Origin: Yanghanlia sp047501535 | GTDB taxonomy: Bacteria; Pseudomonadota; Gammaproteobacteria; Burkholderiales; Burkholderiaceae_B | DNA: 64,000 nucleotides | Direction: 5' to 3' | Assembly (NCBI RefSeq): GCF_047501535.1 | Contig: NZ_JAZDRJ010000001.1 | Coordinates: 186,001-250,000, forward strand | Shown here: piece by piece, positions 48,705 to 56,552 of the stretch | How the letters are laid out: each line of letters begins with the position of its first letter | Numbering within the stretch: the first letter of the stretch is position 1 | Made by a program: the position numbers and the translations under genes | The notes under the pieces: generated by a model | What the model saw: the letters and a program-made list of their open reading frames with translations, nothing else | What the model was told of the DNA's origin: nothing | The model's database searches: none

Positions 48705-49531
48705 GATCGGCGTCCTTTGCGTTGTTCCAGCCACCGTGTGTAGGCGGGTGAAGCAGGGTAGTGGAAAGCGATGGGGCCATCGGGCTTGCCATCAAGGAAT
48801 TGCCGCACGTAAGGGTCTTGCGATGCGGATAGTTCGGCAGGAGTGCCTTGCGCAATCAGCTTGCCTTGTCCCACCATATAGACCTGATCAGCAATGCGGA
48901 AAGATTCAGCCACATCGTGGGTAATGAGCACCGAAGCGCAGCCGAGCTTGTCAGTCAGGCTGCGGATCAACTCGGCCGTGATTCCCAAGGAAATGGGGTC
49001 AAGGCCGGCGAAGGGCTCATCGTAAAGAATGAGTTCAGGTTCCAGCACAATGGCGCGCGCTAATGCGACACGACGTGCCATGCCGCCGGAAATTTCCGAA
49101 ATACGCAGGTGGGCGGCAGCCTTGAGACCGACGGCATCAAGCTTTTCCAGTACGCGCTCGCAAATCTGGTTTTCAGAAATGCGAGTGTGCTCGCGCAGCG
49201 GAAACGCGACGTTCTCGAAGACGTTCAAATCGGTGAACAAAGCCCCTTGCTGGAACAGCACACCCATGCGTTGGCGCAATTGTCTCAGCGTTTCACCAGA
49301 TAGGCGGGCGATATCCTGACCGAATACGGCTACCCGGCCCTGTTGCGCCACGATTTGCGCAGTCGCGGCGCGTAATAGCGTTGTCTTGCCCGAGCCAGAG
49401 CCGCCCATCAGGGCAACCACCTGGCCCTTTCGGGCTTCAAGGCTAATTCCGCTCAACACGGTGAAGTCGCCATAGCCGAGCGCGACCTCGTCGAATTGCA
49501 GAATCGTATCTGTGGACGGTGCAGGAGTCAT
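48701..49531 (-). CDS. mlaF: lipid asymmetry ABC transporter ATP-binding protein MlaF
   Basis: A 276-residue ATPase. Walker A is GGSGSGKTT, the signature ISGGMARR, Walker B LILYDEPFAGLDP, and the switch His lies in VLITHDVAES. The C-terminal extension of about 25 residues (LDGKPDGPIAFHYPAS) is the arm that in MlaF hooks the neighbouring subunit and contacts MlaB. I chose ATG 49531 over an in-frame start 17 codons upstream. First gene of the mlaFEDAC unit. Confidence 0.95.
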   Translation of the reverse strand: MTPAPSTDTILQFDEVALGYGDFTVLSGISLEARKGQVVALMGGSGSGKTTLLRAATAQIVAQQGRVAVFGQDIARLSGETLRQLRQRMGVLFQQGALFTDLNVFENVAFPLREHTRISENQICERVLEKLDAVGLKAAAHLRISEISGGMARRVALARAIVLEPELILYDEPFAGLDPISLGITAELIRSLTDKLGCASVLITHDVAESFRIADQVYMVGQGKLIAQGTPAELSASQDPYVRQFLDGKPDGPIAFHYPASPAYTRWLEQRKGRRS

Positions 49532-49628
49532 AGGGATGCGGTTAAGAATCTCGCCGTCATTGTATCGTGCACCAAAAAGCAAACCAGCCCAACTCGCATC
49601 CCTCGTAACCTGACAAACACCTTAAACC

Positions 49629-49646
49629 GGGACAGACCCCATTTTA
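49629..49646. repeat. GGGACAGACCCC motif at the tenA stop codon
   Basis: GGGACAGACCCC (49629-49640) followed by ATTTTA; on the minus strand TAAAATGGGGTCTGTCCC begins at the tenA stop. I recall this GGGGTCTGTCCC string as a recurring intergenic element in proteobacterial genomes; only one copy is seen here, so its repeat nature is not shown by this window. Confidence 0.3.
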
Positions 49647-50306
49647 GGTGCGATTCAAGCCCATGCTCCAGAAGTCGGCTTCGAGGCGGGTGGCTTCTGA
49701 GAATGTGCGGGCGAGTTCGCGGAAGCGGGCTTCACTGATGTCTTGCATGTTGGCGTTAATCCAATCCACTTCAGCTTGGGCGGCTTGTTGGAACTCTTTG
49801 GAGGTGTACATGTCGATCCAGGAGCCATACGGGTTGCCGTGGCGCACGGTGAAGCGTTGGTCCACCAGCCAGTTGCCGATTTCAGCGTAGCCCACAATGC
49901 AAGGCGCCAGAGCGATGTGCAAGTCGAGGATATCGCCACGGTTGCCGGCTTCGAGCACATAACGGGTGTAAGCCAGAGTGGCGCGGGATTCGTCCAGCGC
50001 AGCCAATTCGCTTTCGCTGATGCCCCATTCTGCACAATATTTCACGTGCAGGTCGAGTTCGATGTCGATAATAGCCTTGAGCGAATCGAGCGATTGCCTC
50101 AGTTGACCGATGTCACGGCTTTTGTAAACAGCCAGGCCCCAGGCGCGGCCAAAGTGGATCAGAAAAAGATAATCCTGCTTCAAGTAGTGCTGGAAGGATT
50201 CCATGGGAAGGGTGCCGGCCCCCAGCTGTTTGACGAATTCATGCTCGCAGTATGCGCGCCATTCGGCCATGCAATTTTGTTTTAGACGCTCGAATGGTGT
50301 GGACAT
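49644..50306 (-). CDS. tenA: TenA-family aminopyrimidine aminohydrolase (thiaminase II)
   Basis: A 220-residue TenA protein, which salvages the pyrimidine part of degraded thiamin. Two catalytic residues are in place: Cys in LAPCIVGYAEIG and Glu in RLEADFWSMG; LKQDYLFLIHFGRAWGLA is the conserved N-terminal block. Start choice is open. ATG 50306 (MSTPFERLK) fits the family length, with GGAGG 12 nt upstream. ATG 50375 has a better ribosome-binding site (AGGAG at 9 nt) and adds 23 residues beginning MCIVCERLAANSH. It lies downstream of the EamA transporter gene, 17 nt from its stop if the longer start is used. Confidence 0.92.
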   Translation of the reverse strand: MSTPFERLKQNCMAEWRAYCEHEFVKQLGAGTLPMESFQHYLKQDYLFLIHFGRAWGLAVYKSRDIGQLRQSLDSLKAIIDIELDLHVKYCAEWGISESELAALDESRATLAYTRYVLEAGNRGDILDLHIALAPCIVGYAEIGNWLVDQRFTVRHGNPYGSWIDMYTSKEFQQAAQAEVDWINANMQDISEARFRELARTFSEATRLEADFWSMGLNRT

Positions 50307-50392
50307 TGCTTTGATATGCCTCCGGAACAAAGGGTTGTGGGAATTGGCAGCCAGCCGTTCGCAGACAATACACATGGGGCAACTCTCCTGCT

Positions 50393-51277
50393 TCAGCGGG
50401 CGTTTTTTTGCTTGCCGGCTCCTATGAAACCGGTGGCCAACAGTGTACCCAAGAGCACGATGGCCGTTCCTGCAAGCATGCGCAGACCAAGGGGCTCGTT
50501 CAAGATGACGACGCCCCAGAAAATGCCGAATAGCGGTACGAGGAATGTCACGGTAATACTGCGGGTGGCACCCACCCGGTCGATCAGGCCGTAGTAGATC
50601 AAATAGGCCAAGCCGGTACACAGCAATGCTAGAGCCAACGCAGAGCCCCAGGCTGTGGCAGAAACAGGGGTGGTGGGCCATGTATAGATGGCTAGCGGTA
50701 ACAAGACCAAAGCCGCCGCCGTGACGCTGCCGGCAGCCAAGGCAAGCGGGTCCACACCTTTGAGGAAGCGGGTGGTATAGCTGGCCGCATAGCCATAACT
50801 GAGCGAAGCGGTCAGACAAATGAGGATGCCGGTTCCCATACCTCCAGCGTCGAAGGACAGATCATTCCAGACAAGAACAACAATGCCCGTGAAGCCGATC
50901 ATCAGGCCGACAATGCGCCAGCGTGTGAGTTGTTCCTTCAGCCAGATTCGCGCAATAAGGGCGCCAAACAGCGGGGTAATGGCGTTGATGACGGCCATAA
51001 AACTGGCCGGTACAGTTTGTGCTGCGATATTGAAGCAGAGAAACGGCAGGCCGGCGGCGAACACCCCCATAATGCTGATATGCCTGAGATGTCGCCAAAT
51101 CACGTTGAGCCGACCCCTCAGGCAGGCAAAAATCATGAGAAAAACAGCACCCAGACCGAGGCGCACCTCCACCAGGGCAAAGGGGCCGAACTCTCCGACG
51201 CTCAAATGCATGAACAAAAAGGAGCTGCCCCAGATTGCGGCAAGGATGAAAAGATCGCGGTAGTCTTTGGCTAGCAT
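50393..51277 (-). CDS. EamA/DMT-family transporter
   Basis: A 294-residue drug/metabolite transporter with ten transmembrane segments in two EamA repeats; AIWGSSFLFMHLSVGEFGP and PLFGALIARIWLKEQLTRWRI mark repeat 1, and FLVPLFGIFWGVVILNEPLGLRM repeat 2. It precedes tenA in one unit, so it may import a thiamin breakdown product such as an aminopyrimidine; this is inferred from context only. No TPP riboswitch was seen in its leader. No clear Shine-Dalgarno precedes ATG 51277. Confidence 0.9.
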   Translation of the reverse strand: MLAKDYRDLFILAAIWGSSFLFMHLSVGEFGPFALVEVRLGLGAVFLMIFACLRGRLNVIWRHLRHISIMGVFAAGLPFLCFNIAAQTVPASFMAVINAITPLFGALIARIWLKEQLTRWRIVGLMIGFTGIVVLVWNDLSFDAGGMGTGILICLTASLSYGYAASYTTRFLKGVDPLALAAGSVTAAALVLLPLAIYTWPTTPVSATAWGSALALALLCTGLAYLIYYGLIDRVGATRSITVTFLVPLFGIFWGVVILNEPLGLRMLAGTAIVLLGTLLATGFIGAGKQKNAR

Positions 51278-51364
51278 GTGGGAGGTGTCTGCACGGGTGG
51301 GGAAGGGCGGTACAACGGAGTAAGATATCCGTGATTATCGTCTTTCAGACTAACGAGGTGGCAA

Positions 51365-52816
51365 GTGCAGGAATTGAAACATGCAGCGCTGTTCAAGCAG
51401 CAGTGTTATATCGACGGTCAATGGCAGGATGCCGATAACGGCGAAACAATTGCCGTGACTAACCCGGCTACAGGGCAACAGTTAGGAACCATCCCCAAAA
51501 TGGGAGCGGGGGAAACCCGCCGCGCCATCGAGGCGGCTAACGCTGCGTGGCCTGCGTGGAGAGCAAAAACAGCCAAAGAAAGGGCCGCCATTTTGCGCCG
51601 TTGGTTTGATCTGATGCTCGCCAATACCGACGATCTTGCCCGCATCATGACGCTTGAGCAAGGCAAGCCGCTGGCGGAAGCGCGCGGTGAGATCGCCTAC
51701 GCGGCGTCTTACCTGGAATGGTATGCTGAAGAAGGCAAGCGGGCTTATGGCGACACCATCCCCACGAACTCCCCGGCACACAGGGTTGTGGTCTTGAAAG
51801 AGCCTGTCGGTGTGTGTGCGGCGATCACACCTTGGAACTTCCCGTCGGCCATGATCACCCGCAAGGCCGCCGCCGCGCTGGCAGCTGGCTGCCCCATGGT
51901 GGTCAAGCCTGCGACCCAAACACCTTATTCGGCCCTGGCGTTGGCTGAACTGGCGGAACAAGCCGGCGTGCCTGCCGGCGTGTTTTCGGTGGTTACGGGC
52001 TCAGCTTCGGCGATCGGCGGCGAAATGACCAGCAACGATCTGGTGCGTAAGTTGAGCTTCACCGGCTCCACGGAAATTGGCCGCTTGTTGATGGAGCAAA
52101 CGGCTTCCACCATCAAGAAAGTGTCGATGGAACTGGGCGGAAATGCCCCCTTCATCGTGTTTGAAGACGCTGATCTCGACGCGGCCGTTGAAGGCGCCAT
52201 CGCCAGCAAATACCGCAACAGCGGCCAGACCTGCGTATGTGCGAATCGCATCTACGTGCACGACAAGGTCTACGACGCCTTTGCCGAGAAGTTCGCGGCG
52301 GCTGTTGGCAAGCTGAGGGTAGGCGATGGTACTCAGGAAGGCGTGACGCTTGGGCCGCTGATTGACGAACATGCCGTCAGGAAGGTGCAGGAACACATTG
52401 ACGACGCCTTGGAGCAAGGCGCGCAGGTACTGGCTGGCGGGCGTGTGCACGAATTGGGCGGCCAGTTTTTTGAACCCACGGTACTGGTCAATATGACGCC
52501 TGCAATGCGTGTGGCCAAGGAAGAAACCTTTGGCCCGCTGGCGCCGTTGTTCCGCTTCAGCAGCGATGAGGAAGTGGTGGCCATGGCCAACGATACGGAG
52601 TTCGGCCTGGCGGCGTACTTCTATAGCCGTGACATTGGCCGAGTCTGGCGAGTGGCCGAAGCATTGGAGTACGGCATGGTTGGCATCAACACCGGTATTC
52701 TGTCAAACGAAGCCGCGCCATTTGGCGGTGTGAAACAGTCCGGCCTCGGGCGTGAAGGCTCACGCCACGGGCTGGACGACTACATGGTGGTCAAGTATCT
52801 GTGCATGGGCCTTTAA
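51365..52816 (+). CDS. gabD: NAD(P)-dependent succinate-semialdehyde dehydrogenase
   Basis: A 483-residue aldehyde dehydrogenase of the GabD branch. It has TPWNFPSAMITRKAAAALAAGCPMVVKPA (in part), the catalytic Glu in SMELGGNAPFIVF and the nucleophile Cys in NSGQTCVCANRIYV, where the neighbouring Cys two residues later is a GabD feature. It oxidises succinic semialdehyde to succinate. The start is GTG 51365 with GAGG 6-7 nt upstream. Its 3' end overlaps pgi on the other strand by 26 nt. Confidence 0.93.
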   Translation: MQELKHAALFKQQCYIDGQWQDADNGETIAVTNPATGQQLGTIPKMGAGETRRAIEAANAAWPAWRAKTAKERAAILRRWFDLMLANTDDLARIMTLEQGKPLAEARGEIAYAASYLEWYAEEGKRAYGDTIPTNSPAHRVVVLKEPVGVCAAITPWNFPSAMITRKAAAALAAGCPMVVKPATQTPYSALALAELAEQAGVPAGVFSVVTGSASAIGGEMTSNDLVRKLSFTGSTEIGRLLMEQTASTIKKVSMELGGNAPFIVFEDADLDAAVEGAIASKYRNSGQTCVCANRIYVHDKVYDAFAEKFAAAVGKLRVGDGTQEGVTLGPLIDEHAVRKVQEHIDDALEQGAQVLAGGRVHELGGQFFEPTVLVNMTPAMRVAKEETFGPLAPLFRFSSDEEVVAMANDTEFGLAAYFYSRDIGRVWRVAEALEYGMVGINTGILSNEAAPFGGVKQSGLGREGSRHGLDDYMVVKYLCMGL

Positions 52817-54365
52817 GGCGTTCGACCCAGTGGCGGGTGGATGCATCGTGATGCGTGCTAGTGGCTTTGGTGCCGTTCAGTTCCTGCGCCAAACCACTGG
52901 CCAAATGCTTCCCGTATTCCACCCCCCATTGGTCGAAGGGGTTGATGCCCCAAATTACCCCCTGCACGAACACTTTATGTTCGTATAAGGCCAGCAAAGC
53001 ACCCAATGTGTAGGGTGAAAGGCGTGGCAGCACAATAAGGTTGGAAGGCCGCCCACCGCCGTAGACACGATGGTGGGCCAACCACTGGGCACGATCTTGC
53101 GGCATACCGGATTCCAGGCATTGCTCCAGTGCGGCGTCGTACGATTTGCCTTGCAATAGCGCTTGCCGCTGGGCGAGGCAGTTGGCAAGAAGAATACGGT
53201 GGTGATGCGGCCAGCCATGGTCGGCCTGCGCGGCAACGATGAAGTCCACTGGTGCGCCGTCGCTGCCTTGGTGCAGCCACTGAAAAAACGTGTGCTGGGC
53301 ATCGGTGCCCGGCATGCCCCACACCGCTGGGCCCGTGGGTATGTCGACGGGAACACCGTTCAAGTCGACTGACTTCCCCAGGGATTCCATTTCAAGCTGC
53401 TGGATGTAAGGCACCAGATTAGCCAGCCTGAAATCATAAGGGGCGATGTTCAGCGAACCGTAGCCCAGGATGCTTCGATTCACAATGCCCGATAATGCCA
53501 TTTGCACCGGAGCGTTTTCGGCGATGGGCGCCTCGGCGAAGTGTTTATCCATGGCGGCAGCACCCATTTGCATACCGGCTATGACATCGGCACTGACTGC
53601 CAGGGCGGTTGTCATGCTGACTGCCGACCATAGCGAGAAACGGCCGCCGACCCAATCCCACAGCTTGAAGATATGGGCGGCTGGTATCCCCCAGTTCAAC
53701 GCAGCTTCAGGCCGTGCAGTGATGGCAACGACCTGTTTGTAAGGCTCGGCGACTCCCGCCGCCCGCAGCCATTCCAGCGCGCGCTGGCCGTTTTCCATGG
53801 TTTCGGCGGTGGTGAAAGACTTGGACGCCATGACAATGAGCGTGTCATGCGGGTCGAAACCCGCCAAGCCGCCCTGGATGGCGTGGCCGTCAATGTTGGC
53901 AACGAAATGGACGTTGCGCCAGGTGCCAGCGTAGCCGAACGCTGCGACAGCCAAACGCACGCCCCAATCGCTGCCGCCAATGCCAATATGCACAATATTG
54001 CGCCATTTGCGTTGAGAGTCGGCTGTGTGGATGAACTCAAAAAGACGTTGCCGTTCCGCAGCGATTTCGGGTTGCGCGGCTGGCGCACGCAAGGCGGTAT
54101 GCCAGGCAGCGCGGTCTTCGGTGACATTGACTATGCCGCCTTCCAGCAGCAGATCACGCTGCGCATTGAAGTCGCGGGCTTCCAGAAGCGCAGCCCCCGC
54201 CTGCTCGAGGGCAGGCGAGGCATATTGCCCGCTAATGTCCAGGTCGATGCCTGCGGAATTGATGACGGCAAGTCGAGACGGATCGATCTTTGCGTTTCGG
54301 GCTGCATGCTCGAATTCAGCCCATTCCGGCAAGGCAGTCAGGCGACCAGGCGAAGCGCCGTTCAT
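52791..54365 (-). CDS. pgi: glucose-6-phosphate isomerase
   Basis: A 524-residue phosphoglucose isomerase. It has NIVHIGIGGSDWGVRLAV, the sugar-phosphate site MASKSFTTAETM, the catalytic Glu in VWGMPGTDAQHTFFQWLHQG and the Lys region in GINPFDQWGVEYGK. It interconverts glucose-6-P and fructose-6-P. I chose ATG 54365, without a good Shine-Dalgarno; the frame extends 20 codons further to a TTG. The last 26 nt overlap the end of gabD. Confidence 0.95.
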   Translation of the reverse strand: MNGASPGRLTALPEWAEFEHAARNAKIDPSRLAVINSAGIDLDISGQYASPALEQAGAALLEARDFNAQRDLLLEGGIVNVTEDRAAWHTALRAPAAQPEIAAERQRLFEFIHTADSQRKWRNIVHIGIGGSDWGVRLAVAAFGYAGTWRNVHFVANIDGHAIQGGLAGFDPHDTLIVMASKSFTTAETMENGQRALEWLRAAGVAEPYKQVVAITARPEAALNWGIPAAHIFKLWDWVGGRFSLWSAVSMTTALAVSADVIAGMQMGAAAMDKHFAEAPIAENAPVQMALSGIVNRSILGYGSLNIAPYDFRLANLVPYIQQLEMESLGKSVDLNGVPVDIPTGPAVWGMPGTDAQHTFFQWLHQGSDGAPVDFIVAAQADHGWPHHHRILLANCLAQRQALLQGKSYDAALEQCLESGMPQDRAQWLAHHRVYGGGRPSNLIVLPRLSPYTLGALLALYEHKVFVQGVIWGINPFDQWGVEYGKHLASGLAQELNGTKATSTHHDASTRHWVERLKGPCTDT

Positions 54366-54432
54366 GGGGGTGTTCTGAGTAGGGTATTTCACACATGCTC
54401 CAAATGCGAGGCAATTTGAGAGCAATTGTAAT

Positions 54433-54450
54433 GCCGCGCCCTATCGCGGC
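54433..54450 (-). other. short hairpin between infA and pgi
   Basis: GCCGCG (54433-54438) and CGCGGC (54445-54450) form a 6-bp stem with a 6-nt loop just past the infA stop codon (54457). There is no T-run; at most a weak transcript end. Confidence 0.3.
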
Positions 54451-54456
54451 GTAGGA

Positions 54457-54717
54457 TCAGCGGCGGCGACGCTGAGCGGAGGCGCTGGCGGGGCGGCCCG
54501 TCAGGTGGCGGTATGTGATGCGTGCCTTACCGAGATCGTAGGGCGACATTTCGAGGGAAACTTTATCACCCGCCAGAATGCGGATGTGGTGCTTGCGCAT
54601 TTTGCCACCCGTGTAGGCGATGACGGGGTGACCGTTGTCGAGGGTGACGCGGAAACGGGAATCGGGCAGCACTTCGGTTACCAGACCACCCATTTCGATG
54701 AGATCTTCTTTAGCCAT
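54457..54717 (-). CDS. infA: translation initiation factor IF-1 (extended form)
   Basis: An 86-residue IF-1. The OB-fold body MAKEDLIEMGGLVTEVLPDS ... GKMRKHHIRILAGDKVSLEMSPYDLGKARI is clear. The usual protein has about 72 residues; here a basic tail TGRPASASAQRRRR is added. It lies next to pgi, far from any ribosomal protein genes in this window, which suggests the second infA copy of betaproteobacteria. A longer frame upstream (to 54879) is not family-like. Start ATG 54717 with AGGAG 8 nt upstream. Confidence 0.95.
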   Translation of the reverse strand: MAKEDLIEMGGLVTEVLPDSRFRVTLDNGHPVIAYTGGKMRKHHIRILAGDKVSLEMSPYDLGKARITYRHLTGRPASASAQRRRR

Positions 54718-55137
54718 GTGTTCTCCTTGTGTGAATCGAACAGGATTCCATAACCGCGTGTGAGCGGCTGGAACGGCAACATTCATGACCATCAGGCCGA
54801 ATGTTGTAATGATGCGTTCAGAGGAACGGATCGGGGCGGGTGCCGGGACGGCCTGTGAAAGGCTTTGTTGCTGCGCCACGTGGGCGTGTACAGATGTGCG
54901 CGAAACCGTAAGAAGGTTGACTGAAATTGCGCGTTGGAAACTGCCGGACTGCCGCTAGAGCGATGAAACTGTTGGCAGAAAATCAGGGCACCTGCCTGAA
55001 TAACATTGACATTGTAACATGTTTGAGTGCGAATGACTAGGGTTTTCCTCGATGGATATACAGGGGCTAAGTTGAGTAATGCTCACGGGCAAACATGCTA
55101 TCTTCTTTTTCTTCCCCTCTTCCTTTTTCCGCGTAGC
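54718..55137. other. 420-nt divergent region between infA and the rmlB-type gene
   Basis: No gene is supported. The A/T-rich part 54995-55110 precedes the rmlB-type gene and contains the candidate promoter at 55072-55101. A short palindrome AACATGTT lies near 55016-55023. The infA promoter must lie in the left part; I could not place it. Confidence 0.4.
55072..55101 (+). promoter_or_regulatory. candidate promoter of the rmlB-type gene
   Basis: TTGAGT (55072-55077) and TGCTAT (55096-55101), 18 nt apart, would give a start near 55108 and a 30-nt leader rich in C/T. The match is moderate. Confidence 0.35.
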
Positions 55138-56202
55138 ATGAAGATACTCGTCACTGGTGGCGCTGGTTTTATAGGTTCCGCCGTAGTCCGCCATCTTGTC
55201 CTGAATACCTCCGACACCGTCATCAATCTCGATAAACTCACCTATGCGGGCAATCTGGAATCGCTTGCCAGTGTTGCGAACCACCCGCGTCATACGTTCG
55301 AGAAGGTCGATATTTGCGATGCTGCTGAGGTCGCAAGGGTGTTTCGCGAACACCAGCCGCAGGCTGTCATGCATTTGGCGGCAGAATCTCATGTGGATCG
55401 TTCCATAGACGGCCCCGCCGCATTCATTCAGACCAACATCGTCGGCACCTACACCTTGCTGGAAGCTGCGCGCGAATACTGGCGCAGCTTGCCCGAAGGC
55501 GAGCGCGACGCTTTCCGCTTTCATCATATTTCCACCGACGAAGTCTACGGCGACTTAGAAGGCCCGGAAGATCTCTTTCTGGAAACCACGCCCTATGCGC
55601 CCAGTTCGCCGTATTCCGCCAGTAAAGCCAGTTCCGATCACTTGGTGAGGGCTTGGCGGCGAACCTTCGGTCTGCCGACTCTGGTCACGAATTGCTCGAA
55701 CAATTACGGCCCTTATCATTTTCCGGAAAAACTCATTCCACTCGTGATTCTGAATGCGCTTGAGGGCAAGCCGCTGCCGATATACGGCAAGGGCGATCAA
55801 ATTCGTGACTGGCTTTATGTCGAAGACCATGCCCGCGCCCTGTGTCTGGTTCTAAAGCAAGGGCAAGTCGGTGAAACCTACAACATTGGCGGGCACAATG
55901 AAAAACGCAACATCGAGGTGGTGCGGGCCATCTGCGCCTTGTTGGAAGAGTTGCGCCCCGAAAAGCCTGCGGGCGTGGCGCGTTACGAAGACCTGATCAC
56001 GTTTGTGGCCGACCGCCCGGGTCACGATTTACGCTACGCCATTGACGCCGGGAAGATACAACGTGAACTGGGTTGGGTGCCTCAGGAAACCTTCGAGACC
56101 GGCCTGCGAAAAACGGTTCAGTGGTATTTGGATAACCAGCCATGGTGCCGCCATGTGCAGGACGGCAGTTACCAGAGGGAACGCCTGGGTTCAGGTGATT
56201 AA
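55138..56202 (+). CDS. rfbB: dTDP-glucose 4,6-dehydratase
   Basis: A 354-residue extended SDR. The NAD motif is TGGAGFIGSAVVRHL, the catalytic Thr-Asp-Glu is in HHISTDEVYGDL and the Tyr-Lys pair in SPYSASKASSDHLVRAW; NNYGPYHFPEKLIPL is family-typical. It makes dTDP-4-keto-6-deoxyglucose for rhamnose and related sugars. No rmlA, C or D gene is adjacent, so it is an orphan here. I chose ATG 55138, where the conserved N-terminus begins; no good ribosome-binding site is seen. Confidence 0.93.
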   Translation: MKILVTGGAGFIGSAVVRHLVLNTSDTVINLDKLTYAGNLESLASVANHPRHTFEKVDICDAAEVARVFREHQPQAVMHLAAESHVDRSIDGPAAFIQTNIVGTYTLLEAAREYWRSLPEGERDAFRFHHISTDEVYGDLEGPEDLFLETTPYAPSSPYSASKASSDHLVRAWRRTFGLPTLVTNCSNNYGPYHFPEKLIPLVILNALEGKPLPIYGKGDQIRDWLYVEDHARALCLVLKQGQVGETYNIGGHNEKRNIEVVRAICALLEELRPEKPAGVARYEDLITFVADRPGHDLRYAIDAGKIQRELGWVPQETFETGLRKTVQWYLDNQPWCRHVQDGSYQRERLGSGD

Positions 56203-56212
56203 GCCGACGCAG

Positions 56213-56254
56213 AAAAAACAACAGTGTGTCGCCGATGTGACGACACACTGTTGT
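56213..56254. terminator. terminator between the rmlB-type and YjfB-type genes
   Basis: Perfect 14-bp arms at 56218-56231 and 56241-56254 (core CAGTGTGTCG) with a 9-nt loop. Six A's at 56213-56218 provide the T-run for the minus-strand YjfB-type transcript; plus-strand use is weaker. Confidence 0.85.
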
Positions 56255-56273
56255 GTTGTAGGGTGCGACTTGC

Positions 56274-56465
56274 TTACGCGTAAGTATTGACGTTGGTGCC
56301 GAGGTGGCCGCTGGTGGCCAGTTTGGGTGTAGCCGCTTCTACGATTTCGGTTACGGTACGGGCCTGCGTATCGAGCGTTTCGCGTAGCAGGTTCATTTGT
56401 GCCGATTGGTGGGCATTGAAGTTTTCGAGCGCCAGTGCTGCGCCGACGGTTGCTTCGATGGACAT
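56274..56465 (-). CDS. YjfB-family putative motility protein
   Basis: A 63-residue protein. The start MSIEATVGAALAL and the end ATSGHLGTNVNTYA fit the YjfB family, small proteins often encoded near flagellar genes in Gram-positive and proteobacterial genomes. The middle is a Gln-rich helix. It is isolated here: no flagellar gene is near, but a chemoreceptor is encoded at 8820. GGAGG lies about 5 nt before its ATG. Function unknown. Confidence 0.7.
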   Translation of the reverse strand: MSIEATVGAALALENFNAHQSAQMNLLRETLDTQARTVTEIVEAATPKLATSGHLGTNVNTYA

Positions 56466-56552
56466 GCGGCCTCCTGAATTATCAATACGGACAGTTTACG
56501 ACTGGAAATACTTTTGCGCTAGCATGGATCCCGTATCAATCAGGAGCCAGAA

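Noticed and set aside
51278..51364. Possible TPP riboswitch upstream of the EamA-tenA unit
   Set aside because: The conserved CTGAGA and ACCTGA-type core was looked for and not found; the leader is also too short.
56466..56552. Sigma28-type promoter for the YjfB-type gene
   Set aside because: TAAA and GATAA are present on the minus strand but only 11 nt apart, about 7 nt too close for a flagellar promoter.
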